Assembly: GCF_029581275.1 (NCBI RefSeq)
Contig: NZ_CP120742.1
Location: 3,146,001-3,210,000 of the forward strand
DNA: 64,000 bases
Direction: 5' to 3'
Source of the DNA: Micromonospora sp. WMMD1155
GTDB lineage: Bacteria > Actinomycetota > Actinomycetes > Mycobacteriales > Micromonosporaceae
The position numbers and the translations under genes were made by a program. How positions within the stretch are numbered: position 1 is the stretch's first letter; the number at the start of each line of letters is the position of its first letter. The notes under the pieces are model-generated. The model saw nothing but the letters and a program-made list of their open reading frames with translations, had not been told where the DNA came from and did no database searches. Below, one piece after another: positions 54,732 to 63,409 of the stretch.

Positions 54732-55151
54732 ATGACGATGAACGCGATCAGCCGCTCCCAGATCTACGTCCTCGACCAGGACGAGGCGCTCGATTTCTAC
54801 GTGAACAAGCTCGGCATGGAGGTCAACACCGATCAGGATCTCGGCTTCATGCGGTGGCTGACGGTCAACCTCCCCGGCGACCCGGAGCGGGAGATCCTGT
54901 TGGAGAAGCCCGGCCCGCCGGCACTGGACCCGGCCACCGCCGAGCAGGTCCGTGAGCTGCTCGCCAAGGGTGCCCTGGGCGGCTACCTCTTCATGACCAC
55001 CGACGACGCCCGCAAGACGCACGAGGACCTGGTGGCGAAGGGTGTCGAGATCACCGACGAGCCGACCGAGCGCCCGTACGGGATCGACTTCGGCATCCGG
55101 GACCCGTTCGGCAACAAGATCCGCATCGGCCAGATGTTCCCGCGGGCGTAG
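54732..55151 (+). CDS. VOC (glyoxalase/bleomycin-resistance) family protein
   Basis: A 139-residue VOC protein: ISRSQIYVLDQDEALDFYVNKLGMEV, REILLEKPGPP, GGYLFMTTDDARKTHEDLVAKGVEITDEPTERPYGIDFGIRDPFGNKIRIGQ. A metal site is likely, but the activity (isomerase, dioxygenase or drug binding) cannot be told. TAGCGT ends 7 bases before the ATG at 54732 and there is no ribosome site, so it may be leaderless; an in-frame ATG at 54726 is the alternative. Paired with the AraC gene upstream. Confidence 0.88.
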   Translation: MTMNAISRSQIYVLDQDEALDFYVNKLGMEVNTDQDLGFMRWLTVNLPGDPEREILLEKPGPPALDPATAEQVRELLAKGALGGYLFMTTDDARKTHEDLVAKGVEITDEPTERPYGIDFGIRDPFGNKIRIGQMFPRA

Positions 55152-55162
55152 GGGAGCGGACG

Positions 55163-55828
55163 ATGAGTCAGGCGGCACATCTCCCCCTGGTACGACCGGC
55201 CGCCGTCGGTCGGGACCGTGCACTGCTGATCGCCGGAGTGCTCGCCGGTCCGCTCTTCGCCGTCTCGGCGATCGTGCAGGCGTCGACCCGCGAGGGCTTC
55301 GACTTCCGCCGGCATCCGGTCAGCGTGTTGAGCACCGGCGAGTTGGGCTGGATCCAGATCGTCACGTTTCTGCTCAGCGGAGTGCTCTGTGCGCTGGCCG
55401 CGAACGCGCTGCGACGCCGTACCGAAGCAGGCTCGGTGTGGCTGCCTCGGCTGCTCGCGCTGTACGGCCTGGGCCTGATCGGGGCGGCGATCTTCAGCGC
55501 CGATCCGGCCGACGGCTTCCCGGTGGGCACGCCTCGGGGCGCCGGTCAGATCAGCTGGCACGGCGGCCTGCACTTCCTGGTGGCGGCGGTCGCCTTCGTG
55601 TCGCTGATCGTGGCGACGGTGGTGGCGGCCCGCCGGGCCGCACGGCAGGGGGCAGGTGGTCGAGCCGCGTACAGCTTGGCGACCGGGGTCTTCTTCGCGG
55701 TGAGCTGGGTCGCGTTGATGGTCCGACCGGCACCGACCGTGATGGTGGCGTTCGGCCTGGCGGTCTCGGCCGGTTGGCTGTGGGTGTCGGTCACCTTCGC
55801 GCGAGCGGCGTCCGGAAAGGCCGACTGA
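55163..55828 (+). CDS. DUF998 family membrane protein
   Basis: A 221-residue protein with six hydrophobic helices and the DUF998 pattern: GVLAGPLFAVSAIVQASTREGFDFRRHPVSVLSTGELGWIQIVTF, GAAIFSADPADGFPVGTP, HGGLHFLVAAVAFVSL. Function unknown. The ATG at 55163 lies 11 bases past the VOC stop with GGGGAG upstream, so the two genes form an operon. A strong terminator follows. Confidence 0.88.
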   Translation: MSQAAHLPLVRPAAVGRDRALLIAGVLAGPLFAVSAIVQASTREGFDFRRHPVSVLSTGELGWIQIVTFLLSGVLCALAANALRRRTEAGSVWLPRLLALYGLGLIGAAIFSADPADGFPVGTPRGAGQISWHGGLHFLVAAVAFVSLIVATVVAARRAARQGAGGRAAYSLATGVFFAVSWVALMVRPAPTVMVAFGLAVSAGWLWVSVTFARAASGKAD

Positions 55829-55843
55829 GCCGACGTGCGCGGG

Positions 55844-55879
55844 ACCGGGAGGCGCGGGGTCGCAACCGCGCCTCCCGGT
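55844..55879 (+). terminator. intrinsic terminator of the AraC-VOC-DUF998 operon
   Basis: Perfect 14-base arms (ACCGGGAGGCGCGG / CCGCGCCTCCCGGT) with an 8-base loop, 15 bases past the stop. Confidence 0.9.
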
Positions 55880-55896
55880 GTGTTGAGGTGTGCGAC

Positions 55897-56541
55897 ATGG
55901 TGACCCGACTGCTGTACCTCGCCCGGCACGCCGAACAGGACCTGACCGAGCTGAGTGGCACCGCGACCGAGGAGCCGGACTCCGGCCTGTCGGAGCGCGG
56001 CCGGCGCCAGGCCACCCTGCTCGGCGAACGGCTGCGGGGCCGGCGGTTCGCCGCCGTCCACCACGGGCCGTTGCGTCGGGCCGCGCAGACCGCTGAGCTG
56101 GTCGCCGAGTCGCTGCCCGAGGTTCCGGTGTACGAGACGGAGTTGGCCGGTGACCACCTCCCACACGACACCGATCCGAGCGGCCTGCCGCCCGCGTACG
56201 CGACGTTCCTGGCGCAGTTCTCGGCGGCCCAGCGGGCCGGCGGGCCGCAGGTGACGGCGGCGGCCGTGCGGCGGTTCGCCGGACCGGCAGGCGAGGCGAC
56301 GGCCGGTGACGAGGCGGTGCGCGAGCTGGTCGTGACGCACACCTTCCTGATCGGCTGGCTGGTACGGCACGCCCTCGACGCGCCGGAGCGGCGATGGTTG
56401 GGCCTGAACTCGCACAACGCGGGGTTGACCGTGATCCGGTACAGCCCCTCCGGCCCGCCGAATCTGCTCGCCGTCAACGACGTGGCCCACCTTCCGCCGG
56501 AGTTGCGGGGCACCGGCCTGCCCCCGGACTACCTGGTGTAG
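55897..56541 (+). CDS. histidine phosphatase family protein
   Basis: A 214-residue phosphoglycerate-mutase-like protein: catalytic LLYLARHAEQDL (RHA in place of the usual RHG), LSERGRRQATLLGERLRG, VHHGPLRRAAQTAELVAESL, a second catalytic His in ELVVTHTFLIGWLVRH, and LNSHNAGLTVI. It probably dephosphorylates a small molecule. The ATG at 55897 has only a weak GAGG upstream. The 3' end overlaps the opposing lipoprotein gene by 13 bases. Confidence 0.88.
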   Translation: MVTRLLYLARHAEQDLTELSGTATEEPDSGLSERGRRQATLLGERLRGRRFAAVHHGPLRRAAQTAELVAESLPEVPVYETELAGDHLPHDTDPSGLPPAYATFLAQFSAAQRAGGPQVTAAAVRRFAGPAGEATAGDEAVRELVVTHTFLIGWLVRHALDAPERRWLGLNSHNAGLTVIRYSPSGPPNLLAVNDVAHLPPELRGTGLPPDYLV

Positions 56542-57074
56542 GTGCCGGTGGCCCGCAACAGCAGCTTGACCACCGCCTGGGTGGCCGGCGGCGGGCTGGC
56601 GTCGGCCGGGCAGTCGGCGTACCCGCTCTCGTTGGTGCCGACGGTCAGCCGGTAGTGGAACACGTCCGAGCAGCTGGTCGAGGTGGGTGGCGGTCCGGCC
56701 TCGGCGGCCAGCTGGGGGTCGGTGGCCAGGCTGGTCAGGGTGCCCAGGTCGGCGGGAGTGAGCTTGCCGCTGCGTCGACTGCCGGCCCGGTCCACCATGG
56801 TCCACCGGCCGTCCGGCTCGACGGTGATGGAGTCACCACGCCCGGCGAAGCCGCCGGACATCCGTAGCGTCACCTGGGGTGCCGCGCTGGTCGCTGCGAG
56901 GCTGGTCGGGGCGGTGGTCGGCAGGAGGGTGCCGGTGGCCGGGGCGGTGGCCGTCGGGGCGGGGGTCTGCGGAGGAGGATCTCCGGCGGTGCCGGCCCGG
57001 TCGGTGCTGGTGCATCCGGCCAGCAGGGCTACCAGTAGCGCGACGGTGACGCCGGTTGTCGACGTGGCTCTCAT
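56529..57074 (-). CDS. secreted lipoprotein of unknown function
   Basis: A 181-residue protein. The lipobox VALLVALLAGC places the acylated Cys at about residue 21, followed by a Thr/Pro/Ala-rich linker (residues 24-65) and one beta-rich domain (VTLRMSGGFAGRGDSITVEPDGRWTMVD, LTPADLGTLTSLATDPQLAAEA) with two further Cys (CSDVFHY, YADCPA) that may form a disulfide. It should sit on the outer face of the membrane. The ATG at 57074 is chosen because the signal peptide starts there. Confidence 0.8.
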   Translation of the reverse strand: MRATSTTGVTVALLVALLAGCTSTDRAGTAGDPPPQTPAPTATAPATGTLLPTTAPTSLAATSAAPQVTLRMSGGFAGRGDSITVEPDGRWTMVDRAGSRRSGKLTPADLGTLTSLATDPQLAAEAGPPPTSTSCSDVFHYRLTVGTNESGYADCPADASPPPATQAVVKLLLRATGTYTR

Positions 57075-57234
57075 CCTCGTCGGACGCTCGGCCCGCAGCG
57101 TCGGTTCCCCGGCAAGGGCATCCTCCGGACGGCGTCGTCGATCCGGTGCCGTGCCCAGCACAACGCCTGCGGCGGCCCTGGCCGACCGGTCGCGGGCGGG
57201 CGCGGTTATGGTCGCCGGGACCGGCGCGCGGCGT

Positions 57235-57299
57235 CGGGAGCGTCGCGGGTCGGTCGGCGTCGCGGGGCAGGCGGGAGCGTCGCGGGCCGGTCGGCGTCG
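57235..57299. repeat. 28-bp direct repeat upstream of the enoyl-CoA hydratase gene
   Basis: Copies at 57235-57262 and 57272-57299 begin CGGGAGCGTCGCGGG and end CGGTCGGCGTCG, with one mismatch and 9 bases between them. They lie in the 257-base gap between divergent genes and could be operator sites or a simple duplication. Confidence 0.8.
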
Positions 57300-57331
57300 G
57301 TTCGCACTGTGGCGCGGATGGGGAGGTGGGC

Positions 57332-58099
57332 GTGTCGGACGCGGAGTTGACAGTCGAGGTGACCGGACCGGTCGCGACGGTGGTGATCCACAACCCGGCT
57401 CGGCGTAACGCGATGACGGCCGCCATGTGGCGTCAGCTCCCCGAACTGCTCGATCGGCTGGAACCCGACCCCGGCGTACGGGCGCTGGTGCTCACCGGTG
57501 CGGGTGACGCCTTCTGCGCGGGTGCCGACCTCGGCGATCTGGCCGAACTGCTGGACGCCGGTGACGCCAGCATCGCGGTGGACGCCGAGGAACGGCTGGC
57601 CCGTTTCGCCAAGCCGACCGTGGCGGCCATCCGTGGTGCCTGCGTCGGCGGGGGCGCCCAACTCGCGGTCGCCTGCGATCTGCGGATCGCCGCGGACGAC
57701 GCCCGTTTCGGCGTACCGCCGGCCCGGCTCGGTCTGGTCTATCCGGGGCCGACCACGCGCCGCCTGGCCCGGCTGGTGGGCCCGTCCGCCGCCAAGCATC
57801 TGCTGTTCACCGCCGAGCTGATCGGCGCCGAACGCGCCCTGCGGGTCGGTCTGGTCGACGAGGTGCTGCCGGGCGACGGGCTCGCCGCCCGGGTGGACGA
57901 GTTGACGGCGACGATCGCCCAACGGTCGCCGGTGAGCGTCGCCGCCGCGAAGGAGATCATCGACGGCCGGGCCGGGCCGACGCGCGTGGCCTGGTGGCAC
58001 CGGAAGGTGGTGACCACCGGTGAGGCCAGGGAGGGTGTCGCGGCGATAGCCGAGCGCCGTACGCCCCGCTTCGCCTGGCAGCCACCCACCGGCGACTGA
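57332..58099 (+). CDS. enoyl-CoA hydratase/isomerase family protein
   Basis: A 255-residue crotonase-fold protein: VATVVIHNPARRNAMTAAMW, oxyanion segments LVLTGAGDAFCAGADLGDL and VAAIRGACVGGGAQLAVACDLRIA, FGVPPARLGLVYPGPTTRRLARLVG, and ALRVGLVDEVL. At the usual second catalytic Glu position the loop reads ARLGLVYPG, without an obvious acid, so it may be an isomerase or another crotonase rather than a hydratase. The GTG at 57332 has GGGGAGG 5 bases upstream. Confidence 0.85.
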   Translation: MSDAELTVEVTGPVATVVIHNPARRNAMTAAMWRQLPELLDRLEPDPGVRALVLTGAGDAFCAGADLGDLAELLDAGDASIAVDAEERLARFAKPTVAAIRGACVGGGAQLAVACDLRIAADDARFGVPPARLGLVYPGPTTRRLARLVGPSAAKHLLFTAELIGAERALRVGLVDEVLPGDGLAARVDELTATIAQRSPVSVAAAKEIIDGRAGPTRVAWWHRKVVTTGEAREGVAAIAERRTPRFAWQPPTGD

Positions 58100-58196
58100 C
58101 CACAGGGGTCGGCGCGCGATCGGGCTGAGCTGCACCCATTGCGAGGCCTCGATCCCGGGTGGCCCGTCATCGGGCCGGTACGGCAGGCTGTCGGTC

Positions 58197-59834
58197 GTGC
58201 AGCGTGATCAGTTGCTCGCGGGCCGCTACCGGCTCCTGGAGCGCCTCGGCAGTGGTGGCATGTCGGCGGTGCACCGGGCGTACGACGAGGTGCTCGAACG
58301 GGATGTCGCGGTGAAGGTGCTGGTCGCAGCGGACGCCGGCGCGCGGCAGCGGATCCAGGGTGAGGCCAGGGCGGCGGCCCGTCTGTCTCATCCGCACGTC
58401 ACAAGCGTCTACGACTACGGCGAGTCGACTGTCGACGGTGTCCTGGTTCCGTTCGTGGTGATGGAGTTGCTCGGCGGTCACACCCTCGAACAACGGTTGG
58501 CGGTCGGGCCGTTGCCGCCGCGGGCCGGTCTGCGGGTCTGCGCCGAGGTGGCCTCCGCGCTCGCCGACGCGCACGCGCGGGGGTTGGTACATCGGGACAT
58601 CAAGCCGGGCAACGTGATGCTCACGCCGACCGGGGCCAAGGTGCTCGACTTCGGCATCGCCGCGGCCACCGGTGACTCGGAGATCGACTTCGAGGGGCGG
58701 TTGTTGGGTACGCCCGCGTACCTGGCGCCGGAGCGGCTGGAGGCCGGCAAGGTCCTTCCGGCCTGCGATGTGTACGCCCTCGGCCTGCTGCTGCGCCGGG
58801 TGCTCACCGGCCGACTGCCGTGGCACCCCGAGGCGCAGGGTGGGGCGCTCCGCGCCCACACGCACGTCGAACCGGCGGCACTGCCCACGATCGACGGTGT
58901 ACCGCCCGAGGTCCACCGGCTCTACCGCTGGTGTCTGGCCCGCGATCCCGCCGATCGACCGCCGGCCGTCGAGGCGGCCCGAATCCTGCTCGACGCCGCC
59001 GCTGCCAGCCCGGCCGCCGAGGTGAGGGGGACGGTGAGCGGGACGGCCGCTGAAGCGAGGGCGACGGCTGCTGAGGTGAGCGGGACGGCCGCCGGGGTGA
59101 GCGGGACGGCCGCCGGACCGGCTGCTGACACCGGCGGGATGGCCCGCACGCCAGGCATCGACGCGGGCGGGACGGCCGCCGACGCGGGGGCTGGCGGCAC
59201 CGTAGAGGACCGCGCACCGCGCGCCGATCCGACCGCCCTGGCGAGCGCCGCCCCGATCTACTTGCGGGGAACGTGGCGTCGGCGACGGGCAATGGTGGCG
59301 GTCAGCGGCGCGGTACTGGCTGCGGTGGCGATGGCCGGGTCGCTCGGCGACTCGAACAACCGCCGACCCGGCCCGAAGGGGCCTGTGACGGGTACCGGCC
59401 CGGGCACCACCACGGTGGGGATGCCGAGCAGGGAGGAGCCGGTCGTCGTGGACGACACGGGACCGGCCGTGGTCCCGCCCGCCCCGACCGGCGCGCCTGC
59501 CTCCCGGTCGGGCCCTCCGGCCGGGCCGAGCCCGTCCGCCAGCAGTCCAGCCCCGAGCACGACCGTGAGCCCGACCGGTGCCGCGCCGACGCCGGCCCCC
59601 GGTGGCGACACGTCGGCGGACGCACGCGGCGGGACCGTCACCTTCCGGTGCGTCGGGAAGTCGGTAGAGGTGCTCGCGGTGACGCCCGCCCCCGGTTTCC
59701 GGGCCGAGGCGTACGACCCCGGCCCGGCGAAGCAGGTCCAGGTCGACCTGACCTCCGCGGAGCACCGCAGTGAGATCCGGCTGAACTGCCCCAACGGTCG
59801 CCCGAAGTCCAAGGTCAAGGAGCGTGCCGCTTGA
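58197..59834 (+). CDS. PknB-like serine/threonine protein kinase
   Basis: A 545-residue Hanks-type kinase. Gly-rich loop LGSGGMSAVHRAY, ATP lysine in VAVKVL, catalytic loop LVHRDIKPGNVML, DFG in VLDFGIAAA, and LGTPAYLAPERL. Residues about 275-355 are Ala/Gly/Thr-rich repeats (VSGTAAE units), one membrane helix follows RRRR (about 367-383), and the outer part is Pro/Ser/Thr-rich with a short beta domain at the end that contains two Cys. No PASTA repeats are present, so the outer ligand is unclear. GTG start at 58197 without a clear ribosome site. Confidence 0.92.
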   Translation: MQRDQLLAGRYRLLERLGSGGMSAVHRAYDEVLERDVAVKVLVAADAGARQRIQGEARAAARLSHPHVTSVYDYGESTVDGVLVPFVVMELLGGHTLEQRLAVGPLPPRAGLRVCAEVASALADAHARGLVHRDIKPGNVMLTPTGAKVLDFGIAAATGDSEIDFEGRLLGTPAYLAPERLEAGKVLPACDVYALGLLLRRVLTGRLPWHPEAQGGALRAHTHVEPAALPTIDGVPPEVHRLYRWCLARDPADRPPAVEAARILLDAAAASPAAEVRGTVSGTAAEARATAAEVSGTAAGVSGTAAGPAADTGGMARTPGIDAGGTAADAGAGGTVEDRAPRADPTALASAAPIYLRGTWRRRRAMVAVSGAVLAAVAMAGSLGDSNNRRPGPKGPVTGTGPGTTTVGMPSREEPVVVDDTGPAVVPPAPTGAPASRSGPPAGPSPSASSPAPSTTVSPTGAAPTPAPGGDTSADARGGTVTFRCVGKSVEVLAVTPAPGFRAEAYDPGPAKQVQVDLTSAEHRSEIRLNCPNGRPKSKVKERAA

Positions 59835-59839
59835 TCGGG

Positions 59840-59897
59840 GGCCGGCGGGTGCCGTGCCCGGGCGGTACCCGGACACGGCCCCCCGTTCCCGCCGGCC
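59840..59897. terminator. large bidirectional terminator between kinase and HNH genes
   Basis: Outer arms GGCCGGCGGG / CCCGCCGGCC (59840-59849, 59888-59897) enclose a second GC-rich hairpin (GCCGTGCCCGG / CCGGACACGGC), between convergent genes ending at 59834 and 59904. Confidence 0.75.
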
Positions 59898-59903
59898 GGT
59901 CCG

Positions 59904-60347
59904 TCACCGCCCGGCCAGCGCGCCCCAGCCCGGGTTCACCGGTTCCCGGAGCAGGGGCATACCCGCCTCCGCCGGAGTCCGGTCGCCCTTGCGCTGGTTG
60001 CAGGCGTAGCAGGCGGCGGTGGTGTTCCGCCAGGTGTTCCGGCCGCCGCGCGAGCGGGGCAGGATGTGGTCGATGGTGGAGGCCGCTCTGCCGCAGTACG
60101 CGCAACACCTCTGGTCGCGGCGCAGCACACCGGAGCGGGACCAGGCCGGTCCGGAGTTGAAACGCCACCTGGTGACCACGTAGCGGACCAGCCGTACCAC
60201 CCGGGGCATCGGGAAGACACCGATCACCCGGTCCGGCTCGGCCTCGTGGATCTCGGCCACCCGGCGGCAGAGCATCCGGACGGCGTGTTGGACGGTGACC
60301 CGGTGCAGCGGGCCGAGGTCGGCGTTGACGACGAGGACGGCGTCCAC
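59904..60347 (-). CDS. HNH endonuclease
   Basis: A 147-residue protein. Residues about 75-130 are a zinc-bound HNH domain: RCCAYCGRAASTIDHILPRSRGGRNTWRNTTAACYACNQRKGDRTP, with CxxC pairs, the catalytic His of IDHILPRSRGG, and the Asn. The N-terminal half (VLVVNADLGPLHRVTVQHAVRMLCRRVAEI) is typical of the HNH proteins common in actinomycete chromosomes. Its role is not established. The GTG at 60347 has AAAGGAG 6 bases upstream. Confidence 0.9.
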   Translation of the reverse strand: MDAVLVVNADLGPLHRVTVQHAVRMLCRRVAEIHEAEPDRVIGVFPMPRVVRLVRYVVTRWRFNSGPAWSRSGVLRRDQRCCAYCGRAASTIDHILPRSRGGRNTWRNTTAACYACNQRKGDRTPAEAGMPLLREPVNPGWGALAGR

Positions 60348-60383
60348 CGGGACTCCTTTCCAGATGGTGACCGGACAGCGAAG

Positions 60384-60415
60384 AGCCGCCCGGTCCGGCT
60401 GTCGGACGGGCGGCT
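60384..60415 (-). terminator. terminator-like hairpin upstream of the HNH gene
   Basis: Arms AGCCGCCCG / CGGGCGGCT with an inner GTCCG/CGGAC stem. It lies 20 bases past the stop of the small minus-strand ORF at 60435 and before the HNH gene, so it probably ends the upstream minus-strand transcript. Confidence 0.7.
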
Positions 60416-60434
60416 CGGCGCGTACGGGTACGCG

Positions 60435-60524
60435 TCAGTCGGGCCGGCCCGCCCGGGGACCTTCCGCTCGGCAACCGTCGCCGGGCAGCACCGACGGCAC
60501 GGTGGTGACGTGCGACATCGCCAT
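60435..60524 (-). CDS. possible 29-residue ORF
   Basis: The ATG at 60524 has GGGAG 7 bases upstream, and the frame ends 20 bases before a terminator-like hairpin. The peptide starts MAMSHVTTVPSVLPGDGC and has one Cys and a Gly/Arg/Pro-rich end. It lies 35 bases past the stop of the 400-residue membrane protein gene on the same strand. There is no homology evidence available here; it may be a chance ORF. Confidence 0.3.
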   Translation of the reverse strand: MAMSHVTTVPSVLPGDGCRAEGPRAGRPD

Positions 60525-60559
60525 GTGCTGCTCCCGCGGTGGTGGTTGACCGTGCGCGA

Positions 60560-61762
60560 TCACGGTAGGTCGGCGGGGGAGACACCGGCAACGTATTTCG
60601 ATCGGCCCGCGTCCTCGGGACGCCGCTGGCGGCGGGTCGTCGCTCGGGGCGGGGCCTGCGCGGTGGTCAGTGGTCGGTTCAGCCGCACGGCCATCCGCGC
60701 GGTGAGTTCGCTGTCCAGCAGCGGGCGGTTGACCTCGCCCGCGACCGCCAGCGCCGGCCCGGACACCGACCGCCAGATCGCTGCCAGCCCGGCGCCGAGG
60801 CCCACCAGGGCGACGGTGGCCCGGGTGGTGGGTGAGCCGGCGGCTGCGGCGGCGCTCACGCCGACGACCACGAAGAGCACCAGCAGCACGGGTACGAGCA
60901 CCGGCCAGAAGATGCCCCGTGCCGCCTGCGCGACCAGTCGGCGGTCCCGGATCATCAGGTTCCTGGCGATCACCGCGTAGTCCTCCTCGTCGAGCAGGTC
61001 GCGCGGGTGCAGACCGCCGGTGAGCACGTCGCGCCAGAGGTCACCCTGACCGCGTAGCGCCCGGCTCAGTTCGGCGGGCGTCGGCCCGGCCGGGTCGCCG
61101 TGCCCGGCCCGGTCGACGGCGCTCGACCAGGCGGCCAGCGACCGGCGTACCACCGCGGCGGAGTACGGCGGCAGGACGGTGGCCAACTCGTCCAACCACC
61201 TGCTGATCTGGATCTGCCGACCGCCGAACTGCCGCAGCAACTGCGTGGCGTCACCGGCTCGGACGGTGTCGGCCACCGATCGACCCAGCCGGTAGGCCAG
61301 GCCGACCCGGTGGTTGGTGGCCATCGCCCAGCGCAGTACCTCCACGTTGAGGTCGTCGAGGGCGAGCAGCAGGGGCACCGGGTCGGCGGTGTCGGGTCGG
61401 TCCAGGTCGGGCAGCAGGGCCCGGGCTGCGGCCGTGTCCGGTACCGGCCCGTTGTGCCTGGTGAGTTCGGCGATCTGGGCCAGGGCGACGTCCACCCCGT
61501 CGAGGTACATCCGCATCCGTCGGTGCGGGGACATCTCGGTGAGATTGGAGAGCTTGGCCGGCGGTACGGCCGGACGCGCCTCGGCGGGAACGCCCAGCTC
61601 CGCGTGCTGCCCGTGGTGGTAGGCGTCGGCCATCCACCAGCCCAGCCGCAACGCGGTGACGATGCAGGAGCGTTCGTCGCGGACCAGCGGGTACGCGTCG
61701 TCGCGGCCGATCTCGTCGACCGGTGGCCCGCTCTCCCCACCGGCGCGGTGCAGTGGTGACAT
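60560..61762 (-). CDS. conserved actinobacterial protein with two membrane helices
   Basis: A 400-residue protein I cannot name. Residues 1-270 are soluble and helical (CIVTALRLGWWMADAYHHG, LSNLTEMSPHRRMRMYLDGVDVALAQIAELT, LRQFGGRQIQISRWLDELATVLPPYSA). Two adjacent membrane helices follow (GIFWPVLVPVLLVLFVVVGVSAAAA; TRATVALVGLGAGLAAIWRSVS), and then a basic C-terminal tail. The soluble part should be cytoplasmic. The ATG at 61762 is the first in frame; ribosome-site support is weak (GGGAGGGCAGCGG at about 61766-61778). Confidence 0.7.
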   Translation of the reverse strand: MSPLHRAGGESGPPVDEIGRDDAYPLVRDERSCIVTALRLGWWMADAYHHGQHAELGVPAEARPAVPPAKLSNLTEMSPHRRMRMYLDGVDVALAQIAELTRHNGPVPDTAAARALLPDLDRPDTADPVPLLLALDDLNVEVLRWAMATNHRVGLAYRLGRSVADTVRAGDATQLLRQFGGRQIQISRWLDELATVLPPYSAAVVRRSLAAWSSAVDRAGHGDPAGPTPAELSRALRGQGDLWRDVLTGGLHPRDLLDEEDYAVIARNLMIRDRRLVAQAARGIFWPVLVPVLLVLFVVVGVSAAAAAGSPTTRATVALVGLGAGLAAIWRSVSGPALAVAGEVNRPLLDSELTARMAVRLNRPLTTAQAPPRATTRRQRRPEDAGRSKYVAGVSPADLP

Positions 61763-61828
61763 CGTCCGCTGCCCTCCCGCCCGGCCGATCGACGGTTGAT
61801 CATTCGAGCGTACGGCAGCTTATGGGGC

Positions 61829-63382
61829 TTATGTCGGGTTTTGTCGATTCGGCTTGCCCCGCCCGGCGAGCAGCCCTCGTGGTCGGATCGAGCGCACCGG
61901 CTCGGCCGCCGCGCCCGCCGCGCGCAGGATGTGGTTCGCGGCGATGATCCCGGTCGCCGCCGAGCGTTCCATCAACGCGCTCGGGAAGTCCGTGGCGATG
62001 CCGTCACCGGCCAGGTAGACACCCGGCGCGTCGGTGCGTACCCCCGGACGCCAGGCGTGGCTGCCCGGCGTGAACGCCGGGGCCTGCGCCTCGACCCGGG
62101 CCCGCAGCTCGCGGACCCGCAGGTCGCCGGCCTCCGGCCAGAGCGCGACCAGCTCGCGGCGCATCCGCTCGGCCAGCTCGTCGGCCGGCACGTCGGGCTC
62201 GCAGGCGTACGCGTGCAACTCGACGACCGACCCGCCGGTCTGCCGCGCCCAACGCCGCGGCTCGTTCTCCAGCCGGTGGTAGAGCGTCACCGAGTCCAGA
62301 GTGGGCTGCCGGGACACCCCGCTGAACACGGCCCGCTCGGCGGCCACGTCCCCGTCACACCAGTAGCGGGCCACCGCGTACGGCGGGCCGGGCCGACCGA
62401 ACGCGGGCATCCGCGCCGCCAGCTCCGGTGCCTGCTCGACCAGCTCGGGAGAGGCCGCGACCAGTGCGGCGAGCGCCGGCGGGTCGACGGCCAGCACCAC
62501 GTGACCGGTCGGGTGGCTGCCGCCGTCGGTGGTCGTCACCCGCCAGCCGTCGGCGTCGCGGTGCACCCCGGTCGCGGCGGAGCCGGTGAGCACCCGGCCG
62601 CCGTGCTTCTCGACGTGCCGGGTCAGCGGCTCCCAGATCGCCGTGGCGTAGTCCTCGTCGGGGCAGTCGAACGCCAACCCCTCCGGGTTGCCGAGCAGAT
62701 AGAAGTGGAACTGGGCGACCATCTCGGCGGCCGACATCTCGGCCTCGTGGTTGAAGAACGAGTGCGAGAAGACCTCGAACAGCATCGCCCGGGCCCGGTC
62801 CGGCAGCCGCAGCGAGGCCAGCAACTCGTCGGCCGTGGTGTCGTCCAGCTCGGCGTAGGTGCGCACCGGATCGTAGGTGAGCAGCGGCAACGCGGCGTCC
62901 CGGTCCATCAGTCGCAGGTCGGCCAGGCGCAGGCTGGGGCTGCGCAGCAGCAGTGCGAGCAGGTTCGTCGGCGGTGCCGGCGGCAGCCTGCCGAACTCCT
63001 CGGTCGGCCACTGTGCGCTGAGGATCGGGTAACCCGGGATGGGCTTGAGGAAGCCCAGGTCACCGTCGATCCGGCGGAGGATGGACCGCCAGTTGTAGTA
63101 CTGCCGGAAGAACGCGTGGAAGCCGTGCTCGTTCTGCTGACTGCCGTCGGGCAGCGCCTCGGGCCAGGCGCCCAGTCGGCCGCCGAGCGTCGATGCGGCC
63201 TCCAGCACCGTGACCGTCACACCCCGCTCGGCCAGCACCACCGCCGCCGACATGCCGGCGATGCCGCCACCGACCACCACCGCCGTGGTGGGTTGCGGCA
63301 CGCGGTCCACGCCACCACCGCCCGGGTCCACCACGTGTCGTCGTACGCCGATGAGCCGACCCACCACTTGCGACAACGCCAT
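61829..63382 (-). CDS. FAD-dependent amine oxidase family enzyme, CrtU-like
   Basis: A 517-residue flavoprotein with the dinucleotide fold VVVGGGIAGMSAAVVLAERGVTVTVLEA, GGRLGAWP, and a C-terminal FAD motif GVYLAGDGIATDFPSALMERSAATG. The segments HGFHAFFRQYYNWRSILRRID and LFEVFSHSFFNHEAEMSAAEMVAQFHFYLLG resemble CrtU, the carotenoid desaturase/methyltransferase that makes aromatic phi-rings, and more generally the phytoene desaturase group. No other crt gene is nearby, so the substrate is uncertain. The ATG at 63382 has GGAGG 6 bases upstream. Confidence 0.7.
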   Translation of the reverse strand: MALSQVVGRLIGVRRHVVDPGGGGVDRVPQPTTAVVVGGGIAGMSAAVVLAERGVTVTVLEAASTLGGRLGAWPEALPDGSQQNEHGFHAFFRQYYNWRSILRRIDGDLGFLKPIPGYPILSAQWPTEEFGRLPPAPPTNLLALLLRSPSLRLADLRLMDRDAALPLLTYDPVRTYAELDDTTADELLASLRLPDRARAMLFEVFSHSFFNHEAEMSAAEMVAQFHFYLLGNPEGLAFDCPDEDYATAIWEPLTRHVEKHGGRVLTGSAATGVHRDADGWRVTTTDGGSHPTGHVVLAVDPPALAALVAASPELVEQAPELAARMPAFGRPGPPYAVARYWCDGDVAAERAVFSGVSRQPTLDSVTLYHRLENEPRRWARQTGGSVVELHAYACEPDVPADELAERMRRELVALWPEAGDLRVRELRARVEAQAPAFTPGSHAWRPGVRTDAPGVYLAGDGIATDFPSALMERSAATGIIAANHILRAAGAAAEPVRSIRPRGLLAGRGKPNRQNPT

Positions 63383-63409
63383 GGCACACCTCCGTCGGCC
63401 CAGTCTCCC

